A DNA stretch of 64,000 nt from Candidatus Thioglobus autotrophicus (GCF_001293165.1 NZ_CP010552.1:620001-684000), one strand, 5' to 3'; positions 18,412 through 31,839 are shown, numbered from the stretch's first letter. The notes: generated by a model not told the origin, from the letters alone. Program-made: numbers and translations.

Positions 18412-19338
18412 CTAAGGCCTAGTGTCAACCTCTTGTTTTTCCTTCTCAGAAGGAAGCATATCCTCTTTTGTAATACCCATAGCAAGAATCATTGAGCTAG
18501 CAACGTAGATCGAAGAATAAGTACCAATAAGTACGCCAATTAATAGCGCCATTGCAAAGCTATGAATAATCTCACCACCCAAAAAGAACAAGGCTACTAG
18601 CACTAACAAAGTCGTTAATGACGTCATAATTGTTCTAGATAAAGTTTGATTAAGCGCACCATTAATAATAGTTGCTGGATCTACATGGCGAGTCGAAAGA
18701 AAGTTTTCGCGAATTCGGTCAAACACCACAATCGTATCATTAAGAGAGTAGCCGATCACCGCCAAAATTGCCGCCAAAACCGTTAAATCAAATTCAAATT
18801 GAAATAGCGAAAAGAAGCCCAGCGTGATAATAACATCATGAATAAGGGCAGAAATAGAGCCCAGTGCAAAACGATATTCAAAGCGAAATGCGACATAAAT
18901 TAAGATACCTATCAATGCATATAGCATTGCCAAGCCGCCATCATTGGTCAACTCCTCTCCAACCTTAGGGCCAACAAATTCAACACGTCGAATATCTACA
19001 TCACTACCTAGTAATTGAATGATCTTAGTACTTAGCTTAGCACTTGAAATTGACTGCGGCTCAAGACGTATTAATATTTCATTGGTAGAACCAAAGTACT
19101 GAACATTAGCCCTATTAAAGCCAGCCTCAGCCATTGTCGCTCTAACTTCAGATAGATCTACACCTTGTTTGTAGCCAACCTCGATTAAAGTTCCACCCGT
19201 AAAGTCGATACCTAGTTTTAGGCCATTGGTGGTTAATGTAAAAATACTAAGCACAACCAGCATCGCTGAAAAAATAATAGCATAGGTACGCTTGCCAACA
19301 AAATCAATGCTTGGAACATTTAAAGCTTTTAGGCTCAT
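18412..19338 (-). CDS. secF: Protein translocase subunit SecF
   Basis: SecF, with SecD, uses the proton gradient to help SecYEG finish protein export. The 308-residue protein has an N-terminal helix, the LGIDFTGGTLIEVGY segment, a periplasmic domain, then five helices with VIGYSLNDTIVVFDRIRE, the signature of RND-like SecF. NQTLSRTIMTSLTTLLVLVALF is the second signature. It overlaps secD by 4 bp. Confidence 0.96.
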   Translation of the reverse strand: MSLKALNVPSIDFVGKRTYAIIFSAMLVVLSIFTLTTNGLKLGIDFTGGTLIEVGYKQGVDLSEVRATMAEAGFNRANVQYFGSTNEILIRLEPQSISSAKLSTKIIQLLGSDVDIRRVEFVGPKVGEELTNDGGLAMLYALIGILIYVAFRFEYRFALGSISALIHDVIITLGFFSLFQFEFDLTVLAAILAVIGYSLNDTIVVFDRIRENFLSTRHVDPATIINGALNQTLSRTIMTSLTTLLVLVALFFLGGEIIHSFAMALLIGVLIGTYSSIYVASSMILAMGITKEDMLPSEKEKQEVDTRP

Positions 19339-21188
19339 ATTGATATCTCCTCTAATTTTTTACCGCCATAAATCTTGTTGATGATGGCGCGTGAGACAAT
19401 AATGGCCGTAAACATAGAAGTCACAATACCAATAGACAAAGTAATAGCGAAACCCTTAATTGGGCCTGTACCGAAACTAAACAGCACTAAGGCGGCAATT
19501 AGCGTGGTAATATTAGCATCTGCAATCGTTAACACCGCCTTATCATAACCAGCAGCAATGGCTTTTTGAATATTACCATTTGAGCCCAGCTCTTCTTTAA
19601 TACGCTCAAAAATAAGCACATTCGCATCAACTGCCATACCCACAGTTAGCACAATGCCAGCAATACCTGGCAAGGTTAGCGTTGCTTGCAATAATGACAA
19701 GAAAGCCACAATCATGACCAAATTAAGCGTCAAGGCAATGTTTGCTACCAAGCCAAAAACACGGTAACGCATTGCCATAAAGATCAATACCAAAATAAAA
19801 CCAACAATCACACTCATCACACCTTTGGCAATATTATCTGCACCCAGACTTGGGCCAATAGTGCGCTCTTCAATAATTTCAATTGGCGCTGAAAGTGAGC
19901 CCGCTCTTAATAAAAGTGCCAAGTTTCTGGCCTCACGTGCGCTATCAATACCGGTAATTTGAAAACGTGATGAAAAGGTGCCTTGAATAGTAGCGGCATT
20001 AATAATATCCTGTGTTTTCGAACGATTTTTAACCAACTTGCCATTCTTCAACACCGTCTCAACTTTGTTTTCAATAAAGACTACCGCCATGCGATGATGT
20101 AAATATCTTTTGGTTGTATCTAGCATGGCTCGACCACCTGCACTATCTAGTGTGATATTAACCATAGGCGTGGCATTCTCTGAATCCACACCAGAAGCAG
20201 CGCCTGTAATATTCTCACCTGTTGCAATAACACGTGTTTTTAACAGTAGCGGGCGTCCGTCTCTAAAATAATAAAGCTTAGAGCCAATTGGTGCTCGGCC
20301 AGATTGAATGGCGGTTTGTGGATCATTTTTTTCATCAACTAGACGAAACTCTAATGTGGCTACCGCACCCAAAATCTCTTTTGCACGCGCTGTATCTTGC
20401 ACACCTGGAAGCTGAACAACAATACGCTCTAGGCCTTGTTGCTGAATAATAGGCTCCGCCACACCCAGCTCGTTCACTCGATTTCTTAATGTGGTAATAT
20501 TTTGCTTCAGCGCATGACTCTTGGCCTCAGCCAAAGCACTATCACTAATACCAATACTTACATATAAGTCATCTTCATGAGCAATATCCAAAACCAGCAA
20601 ATCATCTAATTCAGATTTGATTAAATCTAGTCCCGCTGCTTTTGTTGTTGGCGTTTTAAAATGCACCAATAGCGCGCTGCCTTCTTTCTTGATACTTTTA
20701 TAGAGTCGATCTTGTCGCAATAATGTACGCAATTCATTGTAAGATTTATCAAGCGACGTATTTGCCACTGCTTGCATATCAACTTCTAGAAGAAAATGCA
20801 CGCCACCACGAAGATCCAAGCCAAGCGACATTGCCTTGCCGCCAAGGCCTGATAGCCATGATGGAACAGATGGTGCCAAATTAAGAGCCGTTACGTAGTT
20901 ACGCCCCAAATCCTGCTTTAGAATCTCTTTAGCGCTGAGCTGGGATTTGCTATCCTCAAACCTTGCCAACACTCGACGCCCAACCAACTCAAGTGATTTA
21001 TAATTCACTTTTTGGCTATCAAGTATCGTTTTAACTTTGTCTAAGTCAGATTCAACAACAGCCGCGTCACCCGCAGCAGAGATTTGCACCGCTAAGTCTG
21101 ATCCAAAAACATTCGGCAGGGCGTATAACGCTGACAACAATAAAAAGAATGCGATTAACGTATTCTTAAGTGCAGAAAATTGATTCAT
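19335..21188 (-). CDS. secD: Protein translocase subunit SecD
   Basis: The 617-residue protein has an N-terminal helix, a long periplasmic P1 domain, GLDLRGGVHFLLEVD near residue 125, and six C-terminal helices containing GMAVDANVLIFERIKEEL and ADANITTLIAALVLF, the conserved membrane motifs used for proton transfer. Length is the usual ~615. It lies in the classic yajC-secD-secF operon. Confidence 0.96.
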   Translation of the reverse strand: MNQFSALKNTLIAFFLLLSALYALPNVFGSDLAVQISAAGDAAVVESDLDKVKTILDSQKVNYKSLELVGRRVLARFEDSKSQLSAKEILKQDLGRNYVTALNLAPSVPSWLSGLGGKAMSLGLDLRGGVHFLLEVDMQAVANTSLDKSYNELRTLLRQDRLYKSIKKEGSALLVHFKTPTTKAAGLDLIKSELDDLLVLDIAHEDDLYVSIGISDSALAEAKSHALKQNITTLRNRVNELGVAEPIIQQQGLERIVVQLPGVQDTARAKEILGAVATLEFRLVDEKNDPQTAIQSGRAPIGSKLYYFRDGRPLLLKTRVIATGENITGAASGVDSENATPMVNITLDSAGGRAMLDTTKRYLHHRMAVVFIENKVETVLKNGKLVKNRSKTQDIINAATIQGTFSSRFQITGIDSAREARNLALLLRAGSLSAPIEIIEERTIGPSLGADNIAKGVMSVIVGFILVLIFMAMRYRVFGLVANIALTLNLVMIVAFLSLLQATLTLPGIAGIVLTVGMAVDANVLIFERIKEELGSNGNIQKAIAAGYDKAVLTIADANITTLIAALVLFSFGTGPIKGFAITLSIGIVTSMFTAIIVSRAIINKIYGGKKLEEISI

Positions 21189-21205
21189 GAAAAGCCTTTG
21201 ATTAA

Positions 21206-21541
21206 TTAAATTTTGGCACTACCCTTAGGTAACTTTTGATTAATGCCTTGCTTTTGCACTTTAACCACGACATTTTGAGCAATTTCCAAAGTTGCAAAAG
21301 ATTCATCAACCGACATAACTTTTCCGACCACACCGCCATTAGTGACCACTTCATCGCCCGCTTTTAAAGCGCCCAATAAAGTTTTGTGCTCTTTTGCACG
21401 CTTTTGTTGAGGTCTGATGAGTAAAAAATACATCAGCACAAACATGATAATCAAAAATGGTAGGCCACCCATTGGATCGCCTAAACCAGTAGTCGCTTCT
21501 TCTGCAAAGGCAGGGGTAATAATCAAGTCTAATAAATTCAT
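21206..21541 (-). CDS. yajC: Preprotein translocase accessory protein YajC
   Basis: The 111-residue protein has one membrane helix (GLPFLIIMFVLMYFLLIRPQ) followed by the YajC motif RPQQKRAKEHK and a basic cytosolic tail with GDEVVTNGGVVGKV. YajC associates with SecDF. It is 17 bp upstream of secD and 11 bp from serS on the same strand. Confidence 0.94.
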   Translation of the reverse strand: MNLLDLIITPAFAEEATTGLGDPMGGLPFLIIMFVLMYFLLIRPQQKRAKEHKTLLGALKAGDEVVTNGGVVGKVMSVDESFATLEIAQNVVVKVQKQGINQKLPKGSAKI

Positions 21542-21552
21542 TTTTTCTCCTA

Positions 21553-22860
<1,308 letters not shown>

Positions 22861-22925
22861 TTATATTGGTTTGAAATTCTTTTAGACCTAAGATTTCAAA
22901 TAAAATTTATTACGGAAATTATACT

Positions 22926-23213
22926 ATGTTTAACTCTTTTTCAGCTGCTGATGCATGCAAACTATTGGCCAACGGCGCACAACTTGTAGACGTTCGCACC
23001 ACCGCAGAATTTTCTCGTGGCGCCCTGCCTAACGCAATCAGCCTGCCACTTCAAGGCATCATGAATGCTAAGAATGTCATCGACAAAGACAAGACAATTA
23101 TCTTATATTGTTTAAGTGGTGCGCGCTCAGCCACAGCTAAAAACTATCTGACGCAAATGGGTTTTGCAGAAGTCCACGACCTCGGCTCTTTTAAAAACTA
23201 CAACTGCGAATAA
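22926..23213 (+). CDS. Single-domain rhodanese-like protein
   Basis: The 95-residue protein is one rhodanese domain: LVDVRTTAEFSRGALPNAISLPL and the active-site loop CLSGARSA with the sulfur-carrying Cys. No signal peptide is seen, so it is cytosolic. Such proteins move sulfane sulfur. The specific acceptor cannot be told. It diverges from serS. Confidence 0.88.
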   Translation: MFNSFSAADACKLLANGAQLVDVRTTAEFSRGALPNAISLPLQGIMNAKNVIDKDKTIILYCLSGARSATAKNYLTQMGFAEVHDLGSFKNYNCE

Positions 23214-23291
23214 TTTCCCTTTGTAATTACAAGCAATTACCTCGACATTGCTTGTTAAAATTCTCTTATTCAGAATCAGTAATAATGCTAA

Positions 23292-23957
23292 ATGAGAGTT
23301 AAAAGCACCTGGCACAAAACCCAAGTAAAAACCATTGACGATATCGCTGGTGCACTCGCATTTAATGCTTGGCGCATCACTAAAAATCAACTGACTGATT
23401 TAATCAATGAGGCCTATGTAATTGAAAAAGAACAAGTGTTTAATGTCATTCAAGAATATTTGTGCTATTTAATCCAATGTGTCGATAGATTAACCTTTGA
23501 CATCCTTGATGCGAAAAAACGCCAAGAGTTAATCATTGCACTCGCCAAACAATCTGCTGATTATTATCATGAAAATAAAGGCGAGCGTATTGGCCCGGGC
23601 GACCATTGGCAGGAGTTTATCCAAACCTACAACTCACGCTCTCAAGATTATAGCGATTACGGCTTTCAAGATGGCGAACCTAATTATTTGTTCATGCGCT
23701 ATTTTGGCGAAAAAATCCAACAGGCTATGACAGCAGCAGATGACAAATGGATTATTCAGCAAATGGTTGAAATTCAAGCGCCCAAAGCTTTTAAAGCTAT
23801 CCAAAAAAGCGTCAATGATTTGGTGGCCGTCAAACAGATTATCTCAAAAGAAGAGAAAGTGGCGCAAAAAAAGAACAAAGTCCCGCGCTCTAAACGTGAA
23901 TCTACTCGTCAAGATATCGCCTATAACAACAAATCTTCCAGCGATCATATCGTTTAG
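23292..23957 (+). CDS. Conserved-looking protein of unknown function
   Basis: I do not recognise this 221-residue protein. It is largely helical and soluble, with no signal peptide or membrane segment. The first ~170 residues are acidic to neutral with aromatic residues (YNSRSQDYSDYGFQDGEPNY) and the last ~45 are strongly basic (KKNKVPRSKRESTR), which could bind nucleic acid. An ATG start without a clear ribosome site is at 23292. It lies between a rhodanese and trxC, but spacing gives no firm operon link. Confidence 0.7.
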   Translation: MRVKSTWHKTQVKTIDDIAGALAFNAWRITKNQLTDLINEAYVIEKEQVFNVIQEYLCYLIQCVDRLTFDILDAKKRQELIIALAKQSADYYHENKGERIGPGDHWQEFIQTYNSRSQDYSDYGFQDGEPNYLFMRYFGEKIQQAMTAADDKWIIQQMVEIQAPKAFKAIQKSVNDLVAVKQIISKEEKVAQKKNKVPRSKRESTRQDIAYNNKSSSDHIV

Positions 23958-24020
23958 CTTGCAATCTCACCTAGTCGCCCCTAGATATTAACCATAGTTC
24001 ATAAAAATTAGGAAGTGCGA

Positions 24021-24443
24021 ATGATTACCATGTGTACACATTGTGGCGGACTCAACAACATACCGCTTGACAAACTTAACAACAATCCAAATTGTGGCAA
24101 ATGTAAAAATCCACTATATACAGGCGAGCCAATTTCAATGACAGGCACACAACTCACCCGTGCTATTGAAAAAACAGACGAGCTTCTGGTTGTTGACTTT
24201 TGGGCAACTTGGTGTGGCCCATGCCAACAGTTCGCCCCAACTTTTAAACAGGCTGCCAATCAGCTAGAGCCAAAAGCACGCTTTATCAAAATTGAAACCG
24301 AAGCTGAACAGGCGATTGCCGCCAAATATTCAATTCGCTCAATCCCTACTTTGGTTCTGTTTAAAAATGGCCAAGAAATTGATCGTGTTTCGGGCGCACT
24401 AAGTGCACCAGATCTCACTAATTGGATCAATCAACATAGCTAA
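24021..24443 (+). CDS. trxC: Thioredoxin 2 (zinc-type)
   Basis: The 140-residue protein has an N-terminal zinc site of two CxxC pairs (C5/C8 and C25/C28) followed by a thioredoxin domain with the active site WCGPC (C65/C68), as in TrxC. It reduces protein disulfides and functions under oxidative stress. The ATG at 24021 is preferred, with an AGGAAG ribosome site; a GTG at 24015 is alternative. Length matches E. coli TrxC (139). Confidence 0.94.
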   Translation: MITMCTHCGGLNNIPLDKLNNNPNCGKCKNPLYTGEPISMTGTQLTRAIEKTDELLVVDFWATWCGPCQQFAPTFKQAANQLEPKARFIKIETEAEQAIAAKYSIRSIPTLVLFKNGQEIDRVSGALSAPDLTNWINQHS

Positions 24444-24583
24444 ACTGGCTATTCTGAAAATTTACGAAATTTATACAAAAGTGGGAATAAACACCTGTTT
24501 TTTAGACAAATATCGTTAAAAAATGGGCATTTTTGGATAATTTAATGGATTTTTAAAGCTAATTTGCATTATTCCCAAAATTT

Positions 24584-24904
24584 TTATACAGTTTGCACCA
24601 AAAACATATAGAAAAAAGTGCCTGTAAATATACTCACCAGAGGATTACCTTTCCACAGGTGAATAGCCGCAGTCATGAAAACCGCAACAATAGTACTAAG
24701 ACCTGTATAAGCCTGAAAATCAACCCCTTTTAAAACATAAATCACCAAGATGCTCATGACCATCGGCGGGGTGTATTTGGCAATCATATCCATCAGTGGA
24801 TGATTGTGTCGCTGATGAAAGAAAATGAAAGGCAGTAAGCGTGTGGCGAAAGTTGCTAGCGCCATAACCACAATCACCAATAGTATGTAGCTTATGTCAT
24901 TCAT
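24584..24904 (-). CDS. azlD: AzlD family branched-chain amino acid exporter subunit
   Basis: The 106-residue protein has four hydrophobic segments and fits AzlD: ATFATRLLPFIFF near residue 20 and a YTPPMVMSILVIYVLK segment. AzlD works with AzlC to export branched-chain amino acids or analogues. It overlaps azlC by 8 bp. Confidence 0.85.
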   Translation of the reverse strand: MNDISYILLVIVVMALATFATRLLPFIFFHQRHNHPLMDMIAKYTPPMVMSILVIYVLKGVDFQAYTGLSTIVAVFMTAAIHLWKGNPLVSIFTGTFFYMFLVQTV

Positions 24905-25571
24905 AAGTGTCTTTTTGGCTTAGCTTGATTGTTATTAATAACGCAATAGATAAAACAATTGAGAGTAGCAGCATTTGCTCTGAAAAAAAATAAATCGCTA
25001 AAAGTGAAGAAAAAATCGCAACAATAAATGGCAAAGGCTCTTTTATTTTTTTCCATTGTTCTATCAGTAAAACAACAAATAAAGCGGTAAGCGCAAAATC
25101 CATGCCTTGGGTGTTAATTTGAATACTGGCGCCAATCCAAGCGCCAAGTGTACAGCCAATAACCCAATAACTATGGTTTAATGCGGTAATGCTAAAATAA
25201 TAATCGATAGGCTGTATACCATGTGGCGACTCTATAGTTGTGACTAGCGAGTAAGTTTCGTCGGTCAATCCAAAAGCTAGGTAGATTTTCTTAAGATTCC
25301 AGTCTCCAAACTTTTTAAGCATCGACAGACCATAAAAAATATGCCTAGAATTTAACAAAAAAGTAGCAATAAAAATTTCAAACAAACCGGCACCAGCTGC
25401 CAATAAGCCAATCACCATAAACTGTGCGGCACCTGCGTAAACAAAAACCGCCATCAGTGTGGCAAAATACCAGGCGTAGCCCAGGTCGTTAAATAAAATA
25501 CCAAAAGCCACGCCTAGTGGCATATAGCCAAACAAAACTGGCAGGCTACTTTTAAAAATTTGTTGGTTCAC
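24897..25571 (-). CDS. azlC: AzlC family permease
   Basis: The 224-residue protein has five to six membrane helices and the AzlC signatures LPVLFGYMPLGVAFGILF at the N-terminus and NSRHIFYGLSM near residue 75. It forms a two-part exporter with AzlD; the substrate in this organism is unknown. The start is a GTG (25569-25571). It follows the phosphoribosyltransferase gene by only 6 bp on the same strand. Confidence 0.87.
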   Translation of the reverse strand: MNQQIFKSSLPVLFGYMPLGVAFGILFNDLGYAWYFATLMAVFVYAGAAQFMVIGLLAAGAGLFEIFIATFLLNSRHIFYGLSMLKKFGDWNLKKIYLAFGLTDETYSLVTTIESPHGIQPIDYYFSITALNHSYWVIGCTLGAWIGASIQINTQGMDFALTALFVVLLIEQWKKIKEPLPFIVAIFSSLLAIYFFSEQMLLLSIVLSIALLITIKLSQKDTYE

Positions 25572-25577
25572 AGTATA

Positions 25578-26141
25578 TTAATTAAGCGTCGCTAAGATAG
25601 CTTTTAACCCGGGCTTGTTAGCAAAAATCTCTTCCTTGCTCAAACCGTCCATCTCGTGTGGAAAAATAAGCCAATCATTAGTTTGATACATGAAGTATTC
25701 AGGCGTTATCTCTGTTTTGTTATTATCTGGCTTATACCACGGCACTGCAATGCGAATATCATCAGGGGTATTTTTTCGAGATTTTTCACGTAGCGTCTCA
25801 ATAATGGCTTGAATACTTCGCCCAGAGTCAAACACATCATCAACCAACAGCAGTTTATCTTCAGCATTAATATGACGAATTAAATAATCCAAACCATGCA
25901 CTTGAACTTGGTCTTTTTGATTATTAATACCCTCATAAGAGGAAGTGCGAATAGCGATATGATCCGTATCATTGCCAAGATAAGCTAATATTTCTTGAAT
26001 GGCAATTCCCACAGGCGTTCCGCCTCGCCAAACACCAACAATAAAATCTGGGCGAAAGCCGCTATTATGAATCGCAACGCCCAATCTAAATGAATCTAGC
26101 AGCAATTCATCAGCGGAGATGTAGGTTTTCTCAATAGACAT
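25578..26141 (-). CDS. Purine-type phosphoribosyltransferase
   Basis: The 187-residue protein has the PRPP-binding loop LLLVDDVFDSGRS and a type I phosphoribosyltransferase fold with VGVWRGGTPVGIAI. It resembles xanthine/hypoxanthine phosphoribosyltransferases that salvage purine bases into nucleotides. WLIFPHEMDG near the C-terminus is also seen in that group. The nucleobase permease gene immediately upstream on the same strand (3 bp gap) supports a base uptake-and-salvage role. Base specificity is unresolved. Confidence 0.85.
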   Translation of the reverse strand: MSIEKTYISADELLLDSFRLGVAIHNSGFRPDFIVGVWRGGTPVGIAIQEILAYLGNDTDHIAIRTSSYEGINNQKDQVQVHGLDYLIRHINAEDKLLLVDDVFDSGRSIQAIIETLREKSRKNTPDDIRIAVPWYKPDNNKTEITPEYFMYQTNDWLIFPHEMDGLSKEEIFANKPGLKAILATLN

Positions 26142-26144
26142 TTT

Positions 26145-27434
26145 TTATAAAAATATAAACTTAGCAATAAATAAGGCACTCACCACATACATGCCAGAAC
26201 TTAAAGCGTCCGCTTTTCCTGTGAATAGTTTCATCACCACATAACTAATAAAACCAAAAGCAATACCCTGAACAATTGAAAAAGTAAACGGCATTATTAG
26301 TACGGTTACTAGCACTGGAACGGCTTCTGTTAAATCAGCCCAGTCAATTTTAGCTAGACCAGCAGACATTAATACCGCCACAAATAATAGTGCAGGTGCT
26401 GTTGCATACGAAGGCACGATAGAAACCAGTGGTGCAAAAAATAAAGCAACAAAGAATAAGCCCGCTGCCACAACAGCCGTGAGGCCGGTACGTCCGCCAG
26501 CACTAATGCCTGAACCAGATTCAATAAAGCTGGTGGTGGTTGAAGTGCCTAAACCTGCACCAACAATAGTTGCAACACTATCGGCAGTCATGGCTTTTTT
26601 CATGTTCGGCAGCTTTCCATCTTTATCAAGCATATTGCCTTGATGCGCAACTGCAATTAAGGTGCCTGATGTATCAAAAAGATCAACAAAAAGAAAGGCA
26701 AAAATAACACCAATCATTGCTATGTCAAAGGCGCCGGCAACATCAAGCTTCATATAAGTTGGCTCAAGTGATGGTGGCATAGAAACAAACCCAGAAAACT
26801 CAACCATACCCATCATTAAAGCCACAATAGTAATGGCGATAATAGTAATCATTACCGCGCCAATGACTTTTCTATAAGCCAAGATAGCAATCATTAATAA
26901 GCCAAATAACGTTAACAATGATTCCGGTCTAGTGACATCACCTAGTGTCACAAAAGTGGCTGGATGATCAACCACCAGTCCTGAATTTTTCAAAGCAATG
27001 AGTGCTAAGAAAAATCCAATACCAGCAGCGATCGCATAGCGCAATGTCATTGGGATACTTTCAACAACCCACTGTCTTAGCTTAAAGATACTAATCAAAA
27101 AGAAGATGATTCCAGAAAACAGTACGGCGCCTAAAGCAATTTCCCAAGTGTAGCCCATTCCCATAACAACACCAAAGGTAAAAAAGGCACTTAGTCCAAC
27201 ACCAGGTGCTAGAACAACTGGATAGTTTGCATACAAGCCCATAATTAACGAACCTACAATAGCGGCAATAATAGTCGCTGTAAACACAGCGCCTTTATCC
27301 ATTCCCGCCATGCTTAACACGTCTGGATTTAAGACAATAATATAAGACATGGTTAAAAAAGTTGTAATGCCGGCAATAATTTCGGTTTTAATCGTACTGC
27401 CACGATTGACAATATCAAAGTATTTGTTGAGCAT
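26145..27434 (-). CDS. NCS2-type purine/nucleobase permease (AzgA-like)
   Basis: This inner-membrane transporter of about 429 residues has some 12 hydrophobic helices. It belongs to the AzgA/GhxP-like branch of NCS2: EIIAGITTFLTMSYIIVLNP near the start, NYPVVLAPGVGLSAFF, and LFVDLFDTSGTLIAVA. SGSGISAGGRTGLTAV is the family's second signature. It imports a purine base by proton symport. I chose the ATG at 27432-27434, matching family starts. The frame is open upstream to an ATG in the IS end (27465-27467), giving an optional 11-residue extension created by the insertion. Confidence 0.9.
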   Translation of the reverse strand: MLNKYFDIVNRGSTIKTEIIAGITTFLTMSYIIVLNPDVLSMAGMDKGAVFTATIIAAIVGSLIMGLYANYPVVLAPGVGLSAFFTFGVVMGMGYTWEIALGAVLFSGIIFFLISIFKLRQWVVESIPMTLRYAIAAGIGFFLALIALKNSGLVVDHPATFVTLGDVTRPESLLTLFGLLMIAILAYRKVIGAVMITIIAITIVALMMGMVEFSGFVSMPPSLEPTYMKLDVAGAFDIAMIGVIFAFLFVDLFDTSGTLIAVAHQGNMLDKDGKLPNMKKAMTADSVATIVGAGLGTSTTTSFIESGSGISAGGRTGLTAVVAAGLFFVALFFAPLVSIVPSYATAPALLFVAVLMSAGLAKIDWADLTEAVPVLVTVLIMPFTFSIVQGIAFGFISYVVMKLFTGKADALSSGMYVVSALFIAKFIFL

Positions 27435-27460
27435 GGTTTTGTTTTCCCAATATTTATTTA

Positions 27461-28200
27461 GGGTCATGACAACTTAAGCGACTCTTTTCTAAACATTCCA
27501 AGCAAAACTTTATAAATATTTTGCTTGCGATTATTAAATCTAAATTCGCATTCTTTTAAGTGTAAATTAAACATACTTTTATCCATTCCTTTAAACTTTA
27601 CCAATCTATTTTTAGCATAACCCCAGAATGATTCAATTCCATTAATATGTGAATTACCTCTGGCAAATTCATTCTTACTATGATGCACTCTAAAGTGCTT
27701 CTTATAATCAAAATCTACAAGCCCATTATACCCGCGCCATCCATCTGAATGAATAACGCTATCAATACTAGTCTTACCCTTGATAATCCTTTGCAGGGTG
27801 GCGCTACTACAGTCTGGAACTATTTCAGTGTACACTTGATCGCCACGTTTCAACAAACCAAATACTATTGTTTTACCCCTGGCACCACGGCCGCGTTTTC
27901 CGCGGACGCGCCGTGCGCCAAAATAACTTTCGTCAACTTCAATCTGACCCACTAAAGGATCAGATTGAAGCAAAGATAACTCTAAAATTCTAAGTCTAAT
28001 AGCAGTTAAATATTTGTTAATTGTTTGCCTGCTTAAACTTGTTAAATGAGAGATTTGAGTTGCACTCGAATCCTCAGAAAACAACAAAATTATTTGCCTA
28101 AATTTGGCCTCTGAAATACGTGAACGAATCACATACTTGTTTTTTACTTTCATGACGGTACTTTAACAGGTTTTTAAACATGCTTAAGTTGTCATGACCC
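27461..28200 (-). mobile_element. IS1595-family (IS1016-type) insertion sequence, copy 2, upstream of the permease
   Basis: The same 740-bp element as copy 1, with perfect 19-bp terminal inverted repeats and an 8-bp target duplication TTTATTTA (27453-27460 and 28201-28208). It lies between the rRNA terminator and the permease start, 26 bp from that start, and so separates the permease from whatever promoter it used. It is oriented with its transposase toward the permease. Confidence 0.97.
27464..28153 (-). CDS. IS1595-family transposase, second copy
   Basis: The protein is identical to the copy at 3654-4343; the one base difference (27854) is a silent Leu codon change. Catalytic landmarks VDESYFGA, HSDGWRGY and NGIESFWG are intact, so it should be active. 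Its stop is inside the terminal repeat. Confidence 0.95.
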   Translation of the reverse strand: MKVKNKYVIRSRISEAKFRQIILLFSEDSSATQISHLTSLSRQTINKYLTAIRLRILELSLLQSDPLVGQIEVDESYFGARRVRGKRGRGARGKTIVFGLLKRGDQVYTEIVPDCSSATLQRIIKGKTSIDSVIHSDGWRGYNGLVDFDYKKHFRVHHSKNEFARGNSHINGIESFWGYAKNRLVKFKGMDKSMFNLHLKECEFRFNNRKQNIYKVLLGMFRKESLKLS

Positions 28201-28260
28201 TTTATTTAAATTCTGGATAGTTATATCCTAAATCAAGGATAAGGTGTAAAAAAAGTAAAA

Positions 28261-28296
28261 AAAAACCCCAGAATCATAACGATTCTGGGGTTTTTT
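28261..28296 (-). terminator. rRNA operon terminator
   Basis: A perfect 10-bp stem CCCCAGAATC (28266-28275) with GATTCTGGGG (28281-28290) and loop ATAAC is flanked by A-runs on the left and T-runs on the right. On the minus strand it follows the 5S gene by about 14 bases and is followed by a long T-run, a strong intrinsic terminator. Confidence 0.95.
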
Positions 28297-28303
28297 AGAA
28301 TTA

Positions 28304-28423
28304 AAGCCTAGCAATGTCCTACTCTCACATGGGGAGACCCCACACTACCATCGGCGCTAAGTGGTTTCACTTCTGAGTTCGGAATGGGATCAGGTGGGTC
28401 ACACTTGCTATTGTCACTAAGCA
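28304..28423 (-). rRNA. rrf: 5S ribosomal RNA
   Basis: The minus-strand sequence carries the conserved CCGAACTCAGAAGTGAAAC and GGGTCTCCCCATG segments. The ends TGCTTAG and TAGGCTT pair, giving a molecule of about 120 nt. It lies last in the operon, before a strong terminator. Ends are estimated by analogy with E. coli. Confidence 0.95.
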
Positions 28424-28544
28424 AACTGGTTGCAACACTGTAATAAATACAGTATTTGCGAATTTAAAAGTTTTTATATCTTGATTAAAAAATCAATCTG
28501 AGATATAACAATTAATACATTTATAAAGTTTGAACACTTACTCA

Positions 28545-28561
28545 GTGTATTGCATGACACA
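28545..28561 (-). other. 3' arm of the 23S precursor processing stem
   Basis: GTGTATTGCATGACACA on the plus strand is complementary, with one bulge, to 31653-31670 on the far side of the 23S gene. The two arms would pair in the precursor RNA to form a long stem of the type cut by RNase III. A second, inner pairing (TATATGG) directly abuts the 23S ends. Confidence 0.75.
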
Positions 28562-28616
28562 TCAACACAAAAATTATGGATTGAACAGTAACTGCTCAAA
28601 TAATTTGGGTGTTATA

Positions 28617-31507
<2,891 letters not shown>

Positions 31508-31839
31508 ATATAACCCCAAAGTATCTGAGTTACATGGTTCTTATTCACCAAGAAGTCACAAATTGTGATAAATCACAATCGGTGAATTCTATATTTATTT
31601 ATCAAAGAGAGAAATTAATCTCTCAATGAGAATCCATTTTTTTTGAAATTGTTGTGTCAATGCAATACACCAATGATAACTGTCATCACAACAGTTATCG
31701 CGTTGTTATATTGTATATTTACAAACTTTACTTCATGTATTAAATTGTTAAAGAGCTCCAAACCCGAGGGCTTGGTATAAAAACTTAAACAAAGTAACAG
31801 TAACGTTAACTTGTTTAAGTTTTTAAACTTTAGATTAAG
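31508..31839 (-). other. tRNA-Ala to 23S spacer
   Basis: This 332-base spacer contains no gene. It holds the 5' arm of the 23S processing stem (31653-31670), a perfect 9-bp hairpin (31675-31683 with 31691-31699) and a boxA element (31745-31756). Confidence 0.75.
31745..31756 (-). promoter_or_regulatory. Spacer boxA antitermination element
   Basis: The minus strand reads GCTCTTTAACAA, the classical boxA sequence bound by NusB/NusE to keep RNA polymerase elongating through the rRNA operon. Its position ahead of the 23S gene is usual. Confidence 0.85.

Noticed and set aside
24482-24577. TGGGAATAA and TTATTCCCA inverted repeat between trxC and azlD
   Set aside because: Nine bases separated by 78 with no T-run is weak and may be chance in AT-rich DNA.
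25578-27434. Purine riboswitch ahead of the permease and phosphoribosyltransferase
   Set aside because: The upstream region is replaced by the IS and shows no purine-aptamer core; such riboswitches are mainly a Firmicutes feature.
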